Notes: a model not told the origin generated them from the sequence alone. A DNA stretch of 64,000 nt from Paludibacterium sp. (GCF_019232825.1 NZ_JAFAND010000025.1:1-64000), one strand, 5' to 3'. Counted from the stretch's first letter, positions 1 to 8,177 are shown. Numbers and translations: made by a program.

Positions 1-131
1 ACTGTCGAATCATCGCGGTTGGGGTAGTTTATTGGTTTTTATAAGCTTTTCGGCTTAACAGATGGGCATGATGCCACAGCCGCGGCGGGCAATCATGATG
101 AACAGGTCGATAGGCCCGTTGACGAGTGGTT

Positions 132-166
132 GTAGCATGCGTTCGCCGCAGGCAACGCACGGCATT
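132..166 (+). repeat. REP sequence, copy 1
   Basis: Imperfect palindrome that begins GTAGC and carries the core TGCGTTCGC followed by GCAACGCACGG. It lies beyond the 3' end of the RAYT gene and forms an inverted pair with the copy about 13 bp further on. Related copies occur at 18405 and 24693. The pairing with a RAYT gene is the usual arrangement of a REPtron. The family assignment is by eye. Confidence 0.7.
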
Positions 167-178
167 CATGCACCGAGG

Positions 179-212
179 GGTAGCCGTGCGTTGCTGCGCG
201 AACGCACGCTAC
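179..212 (-). repeat. REP sequence, copy 2 (inverted)
   Basis: Read on the minus strand it starts GTAGCGTGCGTTCGCG and ends CAACGCACGGCTACC, so it is the best-conserved palindrome of the family in this window. Its orientation is opposite to copy 1. It ends 7 bp from the RAYT stop codon. Inverted REP pairs next to the transposase gene are typical RAYT substrates. Confidence 0.75.
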
Positions 213-219
213 ACCTGTC

Positions 220-744
220 CTAATCCAGATAAGGTAAATCGGCGCCGTTGCCCGCCCAATCGAGCGGATACACACCCTGCGCCACCAATCGGAGAAACGT
301 TGAGTAAGGCCAGTCGGCCACGCGCTTCACCAGGCCATGTTTGACCGGATTGATATGGATGTAATCCATGTGCGCCGTGAAATCCTCATCATCGCGGATC
401 AGATGTTCCCAATAACGGCGTTGCCAGATACATCGCTCCCCTCTGCTACGCCGGGAGGCGCTGTCCATATCGTCATGGGGCACACCGCGCGAGAACTGTA
501 ACTTAATCAAACGCCAGCGTGACGCAAAATCTTCGTCCCCCTCCGGTAGTTGCCAAATGCAATGAAGGTGATCGGGCAGAACAACCCATGCATGGATGAT
601 AAAGGGGTGACGACGTTTCACGGCGCGAACCGACGCACGCAAACGGTCAATCTGCTCGATCAACAGCGCGTTGTTACGCCGTTTTTGCAGATTGACCGTG
701 AAAAAATAGGTGCCGCCAGGACACCATGCGCGACGGTAACTCAT
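220..744 (-). CDS. REP-associated tyrosine transposase (RAYT)
   Basis: A 174-residue member of the Y1/HUH transposase group (IS200-like TnpA relatives). These cut and rejoin single-stranded REP palindromes and are usually domesticated single-copy genes. The HUH pair is visible as D-H-L-H at residues 58-61 (His59, His61). The likely nucleophile is Tyr128 in the family motif YIHINPVKHGLV, preceded by the typical WQRRYWEH segment near 107-114. The start at 744 has GAGGA eight bases upstream; an upstream in-frame start at 783 lacks a better site. Two inverted REPs lie just past its stop and two more copies are elsewhere in the window, which supports the assignment. The gene looks intact. Confidence 0.9.
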   Translation of the reverse strand: MSYRRAWCPGGTYFFTVNLQKRRNNALLIEQIDRLRASVRAVKRRHPFIIHAWVVLPDHLHCIWQLPEGDEDFASRWRLIKLQFSRGVPHDDMDSASRRSRGERCIWQRRYWEHLIRDDEDFTAHMDYIHINPVKHGLVKRVADWPYSTFLRLVAQGVYPLDWAGNGADLPYLD

Positions 745-791
745 GGGCACGATCCTCGCCCAAGCCATTCCCCATCGCAACATAGGAAAGT

Positions 792-1574
792 TTAATCAAA
801 CCGCCACAACGCCATCGACAAGCCGCCATAGCGCCAATCGTCGTGGATGCGCGTCGGCGCCACGCCGTCGCTGGCCGCGCCGAGCGCGATGAACAGCGGC
901 AGGAAATGTTCGTCGCTGGGGTGATTGGTGCGCGCCTGCGGTGCTTGGCGGAGCCAATCGTCGAGCATTTCATCCTGCCGCGCCAGCAGCCGCGCGTCGA
1001 CCCAGCCGGCGAATTCGCGCGCCCAGGCCGGCGGCTCGCTGCCGTCGGGCTGCATCTGCCACAGATTATGGGTGTAGCTGCCGGAGGCAAGAATCAGGAT
1101 GTTCTCGTCGCGCAGCGGCCGCAGAGCGCGGCCGAAGGCGCGTAGACCCGCCTCGTCCAGGTTGCGCGGCAGCGACAGATTCACCACCGGCACATCCGCC
1201 TCGGGGAAAAGCCGCATCAGCGGCGTCCAAGCGCCGTGATCGAGCCCGCGCGCGGCGTCGTCCTCCAAGGCGAAACCACCGGCCGACAAGGCGGCACGCA
1301 CCCGTTCGAGCCAAGGCGCCGTCGTTTGTGCCGGATAGCGCAGCGAATACAGCGCGCGCGGGAAACCGCCGAAATCGTGGATCGTGCCGGGCGCCGCCTG
1401 CGTCGCCATCAGCGGACGCGCGCTCTCCCAGTGCGCCGAAATCACGACGACCGCGGCCGGGCGAGGTTGCGACCGCCCGAACTCATCGAGGAAACGGGCG
1501 GTCGGGCTATCTTCCAGCGCCAGCGTGGGCGCGCCATGCGACACAAACAGAGCGGGTTGCGTGAAGGTTTGCAT
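792..1574 (-). CDS. ygiD: DODA-type extradiol ring-cleavage dioxygenase
   Basis: A 260-residue LigB-fold protein of the YgiD/4,5-DOPA dioxygenase family, which opens catechol-type rings with a bound divalent metal. Conserved histidines are visible at 13 (VSHGAPT), 48 (ISAHWES), 66 (IHDFGGFP) and 113 (LDHGAWTPL), with a late SDEHFLPL motif. Length fits the family (about 260). It stands alone between the RAYT gene and pyrD. A nested inverted repeat lies just upstream and may be its operator. The physiological substrate cannot be read from sequence; YgiD proteins act on DOPA in vitro. Confidence 0.88.
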   Translation of the reverse strand: MQTFTQPALFVSHGAPTLALEDSPTARFLDEFGRSQPRPAAVVVISAHWESARPLMATQAAPGTIHDFGGFPRALYSLRYPAQTTAPWLERVRAALSAGGFALEDDAARGLDHGAWTPLMRLFPEADVPVVNLSLPRNLDEAGLRAFGRALRPLRDENILILASGSYTHNLWQMQPDGSEPPAWAREFAGWVDARLLARQDEMLDDWLRQAPQARTNHPSDEHFLPLFIALGAASDGVAPTRIHDDWRYGGLSMALWRFD

Positions 1575-1592
1575 GATGCGATGTCCAGTTAG

Positions 1593-1620
1593 TTCGTATT
1601 AGTCCTAATCATAGTACGAA
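1593..1620 (-). promoter_or_regulatory. Nested inverted repeat upstream of ygiD
   Basis: TTCGTA is mirrored by TACGAA across 16 bases, and inside it ATTAG is mirrored by CTAAT across two bases. It sits 19-46 bp upstream of the ygiD start, where a repressor or activator would bind. The regulator is unknown; none is encoded next door. Confidence 0.4.
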
Positions 1621-1672
1621 TTTGTAGATCAACAAATCATGCAAATGTGCAGTTATTGTTTACTTATAGTAA

Positions 1673-2608
1673 TCAATCAAACGTCTTCAGCCGGCCGCGG
1701 AAATCCGCCAGCGTCGTGTAGCCCTTGGCCGCCATCAAGTCCGCCAATTCGCGCTCGATGCGCGCGAAGGCCGCCACGCCCTCTTCCTGCAAGCAGGTGC
1801 CCAGCTGCACCGCCGTGGCGCCGCACAGGATATGCATGAAGGCTTCCGCGCCGCTCTTGATGCCGCCGCAACCGATGACGTGTTTCTCCGGCATCAAGCG
1901 CGCGAACTCGCGCACGTTCGCCAGTGCCGTCGGCAGCACATAGTCGCCGCCGAGCCCGCCGAGACCGCCCTTGGGTTTGATCAGCGTGGTTTCGCTCTCC
2001 AGGTCGATCAACAGCCCGTTGCCGACCGAATTGATGCAAGTCACGAAGCGCAGGCTATCGAAACGGTTGAGCAACGCCGCCATCTGGGCGAAATGCACCG
2101 GATCGAAATACGGCGGCAATTTGACCCCGAAAGGCCCCGGATACACCTGACAGAACGCCGCCAACGCCTCGGCCGTGGCGGCGAAATCGTATGCCAGCTG
2201 CGGCTTGCCCGGCAGATTGGGGCAGGACAGATTGACTTCGGGCAGACACGGCAAGCGCAGGTCGCGCAAGGCGGCCAGCATGTACAGGTTGTCTTCGAGC
2301 GTCATGCCGGCAATCGACACGAACAGCGGCTTGCGGTAATCGAAAGCTTGGGCGTAGTCGAAATAGTATTGATAACCCTCGTTGGGCAACCCCATCGAGT
2401 TGATGCTGCCCAACGCCGTTGCCCGGTAGCGCGGCTCCGGGTTGCCCTCGCGCGCTACTAGCGTGCAGCTCTTGGTCATCACCGCGCCGGCGGCCGAGCC
2501 GGCCACGGCATCCAACTCGTCACGGGTGCGGCACATCACCCCGGAAGCGTTGTAAAGCGGGGACGCCATCGACAGCCCCAACCATTGAAGCGACAAATCC
2601 ACCGCCAT
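1673..2608 (-). CDS. pyrD: Dihydroorotate dehydrogenase, class 1A-like
   Basis: Flavoprotein that oxidises dihydroorotate to orotate in pyrimidine synthesis. The 311-residue product has class 1A hallmarks: a KSCTLVAREGNPEPRY segment near the N-terminus, NSMGLPNEGY, and NLSCPNLPGKPQ, whose cysteine is the catalytic base in class 1 enzymes. Class 1A enzymes are soluble and use fumarate; most proteobacteria have the membrane-bound class 2 PyrD. The start at 2608 is chosen because AGGAGAAGG lies just before it; the longer frame up to 2755 would run into dcd. It is transcribed divergently from dcd, another pyrimidine nucleotide gene. Confidence 0.88.
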   Translation of the reverse strand: MAVDLSLQWLGLSMASPLYNASGVMCRTRDELDAVAGSAAGAVMTKSCTLVAREGNPEPRYRATALGSINSMGLPNEGYQYYFDYAQAFDYRKPLFVSIAGMTLEDNLYMLAALRDLRLPCLPEVNLSCPNLPGKPQLAYDFAATAEALAAFCQVYPGPFGVKLPPYFDPVHFAQMAALLNRFDSLRFVTCINSVGNGLLIDLESETTLIKPKGGLGGLGGDYVLPTALANVREFARLMPEKHVIGCGGIKSGAEAFMHILCGATAVQLGTCLQEEGVAAFARIERELADLMAAKGYTTLADFRGRLKTFD

Positions 2609-2754
2609 GACACCTTCTCCTGCGACCAATGAAAGCGCGCAGTATGCCATAGCCGACCACCGGGCGATTTGATCTGCGCCAGCAGGCCCTGCCGCTGGCG
2701 GCGCTAAACACATCCGGGTAAAATCGACGCATTTACCTTCAGGAAGTCGACGCA

Positions 2755-3324
2755 ATGAGTATCAAATCCGACAAGTGGATTCGCCGCATGGCAGAAGAGC
2801 ACGGCATGATCGAACCCTTCGAGCCGGGTCAGATCAAGAGCGTGGACGGCCAGAAGGTCATTTCCTACGGCACGTCGAGCTATGGCTACGACATCCGCTG
2901 CGCCGACGAATTCAAGGTGTTCACCAACATCAACAGCACCATCGTCGACCCGAAGAATTTCGACCCGCAATCGTTCGTCGAAGTCTCCGGCAAAGGCTTT
3001 TGCCTGATCCCCCCCAACTCGTTCGCGCTGGCGCGCACGGTCGAATATTTCCGCATTCCGCGCCAAGTGCTGACGGTATGCCTGGGCAAGTCGACTTACG
3101 CGCGTTGCGGCATCATCGTCAACGTGACGCCGTTCGAACCCGAGTGGGAAGGCTACGTCACCTTGGAGTTTTCCAACACCACGCCGCTGCCGGCCAAGAT
3201 CTATGCCAACGAAGGCGTGGCGCAAGTGTTGTTTTTCGAGTCCGACGAAGACTGCGACGTGTCGTATCGCGACCGTCAGGGCAAATACATGGGGCAAAGC
3301 GGCGTCACGCTGCCCAAACCGTGA
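2755..3324 (+). CDS. dcd: dCTP deaminase
   Basis: Converts dCTP to dUTP, the main bacterial route to dTMP precursors. The 189-residue protein matches the usual length of about 190 and shows [11 protein letters not shown] near residue 40, the family segment [10 protein letters not shown] with its S-x-x-R residues, and the [15 protein letters not shown] block that holds the catalytic glutamate. AGGAAG lies nine bases before the ATG. A strong intrinsic terminator follows. It is divergent from pyrD. Confidence 0.97.
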   Translation: MSIKSDKWIRRMAEEHGMIEPFEPGQIKSVDGQKVISYGTSSYGYDIRCADEFKVFTNINSTIVDPKNFDPQSFVEVSGKGFCLIPPNSFALARTVEYFRIPRQVLTVCLGKSTYARCGIIVNVTPFEPEWEGYVTLEFSNTTPLPAKIYANEGVAQVLFFESDEDCDVSYRDRQGKYMGQSGVTLPKP

Positions 3325-3343
3325 CCCCGTCGCGCCGCCCCGC

Positions 3344-3370
3344 AAAACCGCGCCCAGCGCGGTTTTTTTA
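3344..3370 (+). terminator. Intrinsic terminator of dcd
   Basis: AAAACCGCG pairs with CGCGGTTTT across the loop CCCAG, and the run of T continues after the stem. It begins about 20 bp past the dcd stop. Confidence 0.9.
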
Positions 3371-3447
3371 CATTTTATCAATCACTTAACTAAAAGAACC
3401 CCCAATTCATACATCGCTTTTTTTGCCCTAATGTCCTACGATAATTT

Positions 3448-3477
3448 CAGGGTGATGCTTCTGCACACATCACCCTG
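3448..3477. other. Perfect 10-bp inverted repeat in intergenic gap
   Basis: CAGGGTGATG is mirrored exactly by CATCACCCTG across a 10-base loop. A smaller GGCGCC pair follows directly at 3477-3491. It lies between the dcd terminator and the terminator of the next minus-strand gene, in a gap of about 225 bp with no convincing gene. There is no T run, so it is not an obvious terminator. Confidence 0.5.
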
Positions 3478-3544
3478 GCGCCTCTGGCGCCTTCTTGAGG
3501 CGTTGCGGTTCCCCCTTGCCGCCACGTCTTTTTTTTGTGCCAAC

Positions 3545-3581
3545 AAAAGGGCGATGACGCCAACGCGTCACCGCCCTTTTT
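3545..3581 (-). terminator. Terminator of the 96-residue hypothetical gene
   Basis: AAAAGGGCG and TGACGC pair with GCGTCA and CGCCCTTTT around a CAAC loop with one mismatch. Flanking A and T runs make it usable on both strands; it lies just past the stop of the minus-strand gene. Confidence 0.8.
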
Positions 3582-3594
3582 GTCTCCTTCGCGC

Positions 3595-3885
3595 TCAGAA
3601 GCAGCAATGCGATCCGGCGGCCTCCCTGGCCGAGCGCGCCAGCGCATCCAGATCATCGTCGAGCCCGGCGTGAATATCCTTCAACGCCGAGCGTAAAATC
3701 ACAAACCCCAAATGCGCCGGCTCGCAGCCGAACACTTCGGCCAGCGCCTTGAGTTCGTGGCACGTCTGTCCATCCATCGGCAGTTGCACGCTGTGGGGCG
3801 TCTCGCCCAACAGCAGCTTGCACGCGGTATCCTCGCCGCGGCAGGCCTCCAATTCGTCCAGGAGACCCTTCAATGCCTCGCCCAT
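3595..3885 (-). CDS. Small hypothetical protein, helical
   Basis: A 96-residue protein I do not recognise. A short strand-like segment (SVQLPMD) is followed by a helix-turn-helix-like stretch (HELKALAEVF then PAHLGFVILRSAL), which resembles the ribbon-helix-helix layout, so a DNA-binding or antitoxin-like role is possible but unproven. Two adjacent cysteines lie at the C-terminus. The ATG at 3885 is preferred because GGAGG lies eight bases upstream, while the codons before it overlap that site. It stands alone, with its own terminator. Confidence 0.65.
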   Translation of the reverse strand: MGEALKGLLDELEACRGEDTACKLLLGETPHSVQLPMDGQTCHELKALAEVFGCEPAHLGFVILRSALKDIHAGLDDDLDALARSAREAAGSHCCF

Positions 3886-4097
3886 GATCATCACCTCCTT
3901 GTCGCCTACGTCTCCCCCACTTCAATGGCTTCTATCCAAGCATAGTCGGCCGGCGGCCGGGATGGTGTTTTTATCTTAGGCGATTGATGCCACTCAAACG
4001 CTTGATTCAAAAGCATTTATTAGCCACAGAGAGAAATCGTCTCGCTTCACGGATAATTCACGTTATAGCCCAAGCCGGCGCACGCGCCGCAGCGAAG

Positions 4098-4508
4098 CTA
4101 TTGCTCGCGCAGATCGCCGTCACGGTAATACCAGCGGCCGTCGACCGAGACGAAACGGCTAACCTCGTGCAGCCGTGCCGCGCGCCCGCCGAGCTTGTAG
4201 CGGGCGACGAACTCGACGACGCCCTCCAGATCGCCCGGCTCGCCCCCGGCCGTGCGCAGCACGTCCAGCCCGATCCATTTCAGCGCCGGACTTTCATCCG
4301 ATAAATCGAGCCGATCCGGACGGCTATCGGCGTGCCACGTCGCCAGCAGATAGTCGACCGCCTGGCGGGTATAAGCCACGTAACGCGAGCGCATCAGCGC
4401 CTCGGCGGTGGGCGCCGGCGTCTCGGGGTGGTCGATATAGCGTCCGCAGCAATCGGCGTAGGCCGTGGCGAGGCCACAGGGGCAATTTGTCGGTGTCTTG
4501 CGTTTCAT
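4098..4508 (-). CDS. YchJ-like protein with SEC-C type zinc motif
   Basis: A 136-residue member of the YchJ/UPF0225 family, whose function is unknown. The N-terminus carries NCPCGLATAYADCCG, a C-x-C...CC metal-binding motif of SEC-C type. The rest resembles a small alpha+beta NTF2-like domain (WLVDYV-like strands, WYYRDGDL at the end). The start at 4508 follows from family length and from an ATGA overlap with the upstream lipoprotein gene, so the two are probably translated together. Confidence 0.8.
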   Translation of the reverse strand: MKRKTPTNCPCGLATAYADCCGRYIDHPETPAPTAEALMRSRYVAYTRQAVDYLLATWHADSRPDRLDLSDESPALKWIGLDVLRTAGGEPGDLEGVVEFVARYKLGGRAARLHEVSRFVSVDGRWYYRDGDLREQ

Positions 4509-4975
4509 GGCGATGGGTTTTGCAACGGCGGCAGATCGAATAGCTGCATCAGGAAATTGGTAAACGCCGGATCGGCGGGGCGGTTGCTCAATGCCGGCCA
4601 CTTGCGTTGCCAATCGCGCAGTTTCATCTCCATGCGCGCATGGCTCTCCTCGGCCGTCATTTCGTTGCGGTCACGCGAGATCGCCAGATAACGGTAAGTG
4701 GCGAAGGTCGAATCGTCGACGCGGTTGCTCCCCGCCACGCGCACCCGGTACACATTGAGCTGATCGGCCGCCTCGGTCCGCGACAGGCGTCCGGCCTCGA
4801 CTTCGCCGGCAAGCCGGTTGGCTTCGCGGAAAATCAGGCTGACGTGAGACGGCTGCGCCGCGGCGGGACGCGCCGCGCTGCCGTGTCCGGAAAAGATCGG
4901 ACTCGGCCATTGTTTGAAGCTGCCGCAACCGGTCAGCATCAGCGACGTCAACAACAGGATCGTCAGCGCTTTCAT
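4505..4975 (-). CDS. Putative lipoprotein
   Basis: A 156-residue protein with a short hydrophobic signal and a lipobox (LMLTGC, Cys17), so it should be lipid-anchored in the envelope. After a proline/alanine-rich linker the body is charged and helical (residues about 45-150). No family recognised. Its stop overlaps the start of the ychJ-like gene by four bases, which suggests an operon, although the functional link is unclear. Confidence 0.75.
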   Translation of the reverse strand: MKALTILLLTSLMLTGCGSFKQWPSPIFSGHGSAARPAAAQPSHVSLIFREANRLAGEVEAGRLSRTEAADQLNVYRVRVAGSNRVDDSTFATYRYLAISRDRNEMTAEESHARMEMKLRDWQRKWPALSNRPADPAFTNFLMQLFDLPPLQNPSP

Positions 4976-5094
4976 GTTTTGGAGTGTAATACATTACAAC
5001 TCGCAAAAGGGAACCATCCCCGCGCGCACCGCGTCAGACTCCGTCATTCAAGGGTTTCCCGCCCGCTGACCAACCTGTCGGAATCTTACTCTTC

Positions 5095-5955
5095 ATGTCT
5101 TTGCCCGACCTCGCTCGCGCCTTACGGCGCACACTACGCACGCTGCTGTTCGCGCCCGACACTTGGCGCGGCCGCCTGTTCGATCAAGTGCTGATCGCCG
5201 CCATCCTCCTGGCCGTATTGACAGTCACGCTGGAGAGCGTGCCCAGTATTCGCGCAGAGCACGCGCCGCTGTTGCACGCCGTCGACTGGGGGCTCACCCT
5301 GCTTTTCACCGTTGAATATCTGCTACGTCTATTTTGTGCGAGAAAACCGCTCCACTACGCGCGCAGCTTTTTCGGCATCATCGATCTCTTGGCCATCCTG
5401 CCGCAGTACATCGCGCTATTTCTGCCGCAAAGCCGCTTTTTGTCGGTGGTCCGCATCCTGCGCCTCTTGAGCATGTTCCGCGTCTTCAAGCTGACGCGCT
5501 ATCTCGGGGTGGCGCAGAGCCTGCGCGACGCGCTACGCGCGAGCCAGCGCAAGATCACCGTCTTTCTGGTGGCGGCGCTGGTCATGGTGATGGTACTGGG
5601 CACGCTGATGTACGTCATCGAGGGGGAGGAAAACGGCTTTACCAGCATTCCGGTCAGCATTTATTGGGCGATCGTCACGCTCACCACGGTCGGCTATGGC
5701 GACATCGCGCCGCAAACGCCGCTCGGCCAGGCGCTGGCTAGTCTGGTGATGATTATCGGCTATGGCATGATCGCCGTACCCACCGGCATCGTCAGTTCGG
5801 AAATCGCCCGGCGCGATGGCGTGCAGGCCATCGAGGCGGTCTGCCGCCCTTGCGCGCTCGGCGAGCACGACCGCGACGCGCGCTACTGCAAATACTGCGG
5901 CCGGCCGCTTGTTGACCAAACGCAGTGGCAAATAACGGGTTCAGAGGGTCCCTAA
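5095..5955 (+). CDS. Six-helix potassium channel with C-terminal zinc ribbon
   Basis: Voltage-gated-like K+ channel of 286 residues. S1-S3 lie at about 30-110. An arginine-rich S4 lies at about 114-137 (RFLSVVRILRLLSMFRVF). S5 is near 153-175 and the pore carries the selectivity filter TTVGYGD at 197-203, followed by S6. After S6 there is a short tail with four cysteines (C250, C253, C265, C268) spaced like a zinc ribbon, instead of the large RCK domain seen in E. coli Kch. The tail is a known variant in some bacterial ion-transporter proteins. The 3' end overlaps the convergent glycerate kinase gene by four bases. Confidence 0.9.
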   Translation: MSLPDLARALRRTLRTLLFAPDTWRGRLFDQVLIAAILLAVLTVTLESVPSIRAEHAPLLHAVDWGLTLLFTVEYLLRLFCARKPLHYARSFFGIIDLLAILPQYIALFLPQSRFLSVVRILRLLSMFRVFKLTRYLGVAQSLRDALRASQRKITVFLVAALVMVMVLGTLMYVIEGEENGFTSIPVSIYWAIVTLTTVGYGDIAPQTPLGQALASLVMIIGYGMIAVPTGIVSSEIARRDGVQAIEAVCRPCALGEHDRDARYCKYCGRPLVDQTQWQITGSEGP

Positions 5956-7055
5956 CGTGAGCGGCGCGCCAGGCGCGCGATCTGTTCCGCGGTGTCGGCG
6001 ATCAGCGCCGCCGCGTTGGCCTTGGCATACGCCAGCGTGACCGGGCCGCGGCACAGGGAAAACGTCCCGTCGAAAGCGGCGGAAAGCGCCGGCAGCGCCT
6101 CGACGCCGCCAGAGAGCAGGCTGACCGGTACGCCGGCCGCGCGGGCGCGGCGCGCCACTTCCCACGGCGCCTTGCCCGCCAACGTCTGCGCATCGGAGCG
6201 CCCCTCGCCGGTCAACACCCAGTCCGCGCCGGCGAGCACCTGATCGAAGCGGCACAGATCGGCCACCGCCGCCGCGCCGGGCCGGCTCGCGGCGCCGAGA
6301 AAGCGCAAAGCGAAACCCAGGCCGCCGGCGGCGCCGGCACCCGGCACGACGGCCAAATCGGGCGCGAGCAAATCGGCCACGCGGGCCAGCGCCGCCTCCA
6401 ACTGCGGCAAATCCGACGCCACCGCGCCTTTTTGCCGCCCGAAGGTGCGCGTCGCGCCATGCTCGCCCAGTAAAGGACAGTCGACGTCGCACCATACCTC
6501 GATCGGCACCTGGCCAAGCCGCGGGTCGAGCCCGGTCAGATCGACCCGCGCGGCAAGCGGTAACGACGCCGGCGAGCCGTCCAGCGCCTGTTCCTGGGCG
6601 TCGAGCCACACCGCGCCCAACGCCGAGAGACAGCCGGCGCCGCCCTCGTTGGTGCCCGATCCGCCAAGCGTCAGCACCAGCCGCCGGCAACCGGCATCGA
6701 GGCACGCGCGCATCAGCTGGCCGACACCGCGGCTCGTGCGCTGCATCAACGGGGTTCCGCCCGCCAACGGCAAGCCGACGATGCGGGCCGTTTCGATCAA
6801 GGCGGTGCCGTCTTCCAGCAGCAAACAAGCGACTTGGCGCTGGCGGCCGCTCAGATCGTCGGCCCAGGTCCGCTGCCAGTGGCCGCCAAGCGTATGCCGC
6901 AAGACCGCCAGCGTGCCCTCGCCCCCATCCGCCATCGGCTGCAGCGTGCACTGCGCGGTCGGATCGGCGCGCAAAATGCCGCTGGCCATGGCGTGCGCCA
7001 CTTGATGCGCCGACAGACAGCCCTTGAAGGCATCGGGCGCCAGGATCCAATGCAT
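5952..7055 (-). CDS. glxK: Glycerate kinase
   Basis: Phosphorylates glycerate to a phosphoglycerate, feeding glyoxylate and glycerate carbon into glycolysis. The 367-residue product belongs to the GlxK/GarK family: it starts with ILAPDAFKGCLSA, followed by the MADGGEGT motif, and later shows a glycine-rich LTLGGSGTNEGG segment and GAGAAGGLG. The start at 7055 is chosen because the family begins at this point and GAGGT lies upstream; the longer frame adds ten unlike residues. It stands alone; no glyoxylate-pathway genes adjoin it. Confidence 0.93.
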   Translation of the reverse strand: MHWILAPDAFKGCLSAHQVAHAMASGILRADPTAQCTLQPMADGGEGTLAVLRHTLGGHWQRTWADDLSGRQRQVACLLLEDGTALIETARIVGLPLAGGTPLMQRTSRGVGQLMRACLDAGCRRLVLTLGGSGTNEGGAGCLSALGAVWLDAQEQALDGSPASLPLAARVDLTGLDPRLGQVPIEVWCDVDCPLLGEHGATRTFGRQKGAVASDLPQLEAALARVADLLAPDLAVVPGAGAAGGLGFALRFLGAASRPGAAAVADLCRFDQVLAGADWVLTGEGRSDAQTLAGKAPWEVARRARAAGVPVSLLSGGVEALPALSAAFDGTFSLCRGPVTLAYAKANAAALIADTAEQIARLARRSR

Positions 7056-7089
7056 GCAGACCTCACGACAAAAAACGCGGACCAAAACA

Positions 7090-7122
7090 AAAAAGCCACC
7101 GAGGTTTCCCTGCGGTGGCTTC
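7090..7122 (-). terminator. Intrinsic terminator of proQ
   Basis: AAGCCACCG pairs with CGGTGGCTT across an 11-base loop. On the minus strand the stem is followed by a run of six T. It starts 14 bp after the proQ stop. Confidence 0.9.
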
Positions 7123-7135
7123 TCGGCGCGAACGC

Positions 7136-7546
7136 TTACTCGGCTTCGGCCGGCGGCGCGCTTTGCGCTGCCGGCGCGACAGACCCCGGCGCCGCGGTAG
7201 GCTTCGGCAGCGATTGCAGCTCTGCCGCCCGCTTTTCTTCCGGCTTGACTTCGCCGGACGGCTTGCCGTTCAAATCGAACCGTTTGCCGCCGCGCGCCAC
7301 CGATTTGATGTAGCGCGGCTTACGGCAGTGATTGGCGACCACGCGGGCGATCAACACCGGGTCGAACTGCGGCAAGGCGGCAATCAGACTCTCGTGAATG
7401 CCAAGCGCCAGAGGGCGAAACTGTCGGAATACGTCGAACTTACTATAAACATGTTCCGCGATCATCTCGGTCTGCTTCTTCTTGCTCAGACTTTGAACCG
7501 CGGATTTGAGCGCGGCGCCCAGTGCCGTTTCGGTATTTGGCTTCAT
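7136..7546 (-). CDS. proQ: ProQ/FinO-domain RNA chaperone
   Basis: A 136-residue protein with a FinO/ProQ RNA-binding domain over about residues 10-100 (RPLALGIHESL, ARVVANHCRKPRYIKSV, GGKRFDLNGKPSGEV). The domain binds structured sRNAs and mRNA 3' ends. It resembles minimal ProQ proteins such as that of Neisseria meningitidis, with a short basic segment and a disordered Ala/Pro-rich tail instead of the linker and Tudor-like domain of E. coli ProQ. It has its own terminator and a long AT-rich upstream region. Confidence 0.92.
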   Translation of the reverse strand: MKPNTETALGAALKSAVQSLSKKKQTEMIAEHVYSKFDVFRQFRPLALGIHESLIAALPQFDPVLIARVVANHCRKPRYIKSVARGGKRFDLNGKPSGEVKPEEKRAAELQSLPKPTAAPGSVAPAAQSAPPAEAE

Positions 7547-8025
7547 GAAAACTTCAATCTATTCAGTTAATGCCCCGGCGGCCCAGCCGCCCGTCTGCGG
7601 TCCGCCCGATACTGCGTCCAGACCGTTGCCACATCTTGCCATCGACGCGATGGCAAAGCGCGTATCTTATGTCAAAACATTGAAAAAAGCGAAGCAAGCC
7701 GCAGTATTTTACGCTTTCAGCAGCAAAAAAGCGCCAGTTTCCGGCCGCACACGGCGCAACAGGCGAGATCCGCGCCGCCAAAGCGAGAGCGCAGCCAAAG
7801 CTTACTGCTCAAAATTGTTGTTAAAGTGCAATTAACTTGCCCATGTCATATATAAAGCATATATCACTACATTCACTGCAACCTATTGGTCAATAGTACT
7901 GCCATAAATTTCACGCATGGCTATTAAACCCACGTTAACACACCAGCTAATATACATTTTCGCGACATAAACTATCATTTTTTCGCCACGATTTACAGCG
8001 CGACACCCCTTTCAGGCACTATCGA
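7547..8025. other. Long intergenic region between proQ and znu locus
   Basis: No convincing gene. The part nearest proQ (to about 7830) has unconvincing frames on both strands. The rest is AT-rich, with dyads at 7848-7864 (ATATA and TATAT) and 7883-7896 (CTATTG, two bases, CAATAG) that could be operator sites for proQ or for the transcript starting near 8026. Confidence 0.5.
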
Positions 8026-8132
8026 ACCGTCTTTCGCCAACACGAGAGGCTGCTCCGTACAGATGGGTTCGGGAGCAGATTTGAGCTGGAGAACTAACGT
8101 CTTATGAGCCGCCTTTGCGGCTCATTTTTTTT
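8026..8132 (+). ncRNA. Candidate small RNA upstream of znuA
   Basis: The 3' boundary is a strong intrinsic terminator: ATGAGCCGC pairs with GCGGCTCAT around CTTT, followed by eight T (stem from 8104). Upstream is an independent stem, CTGCTCC (8050-8056) with GGAGCAG (8072-8078). No open frame with a ribosome site lies in between, so a short noncoding transcript of about 100 nt is likely. The 5' end is a guess. It could also be the leader of an unrecognised cis-regulatory element, but the terminator lies before the Zur boxes and the znu promoter. No known RNA family recognised. Confidence 0.5.
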
Positions 8133-8177
8133 GCCCCACCCCCTCGTCTTGCCCCACGCCCGCGATTGACCGACAGG

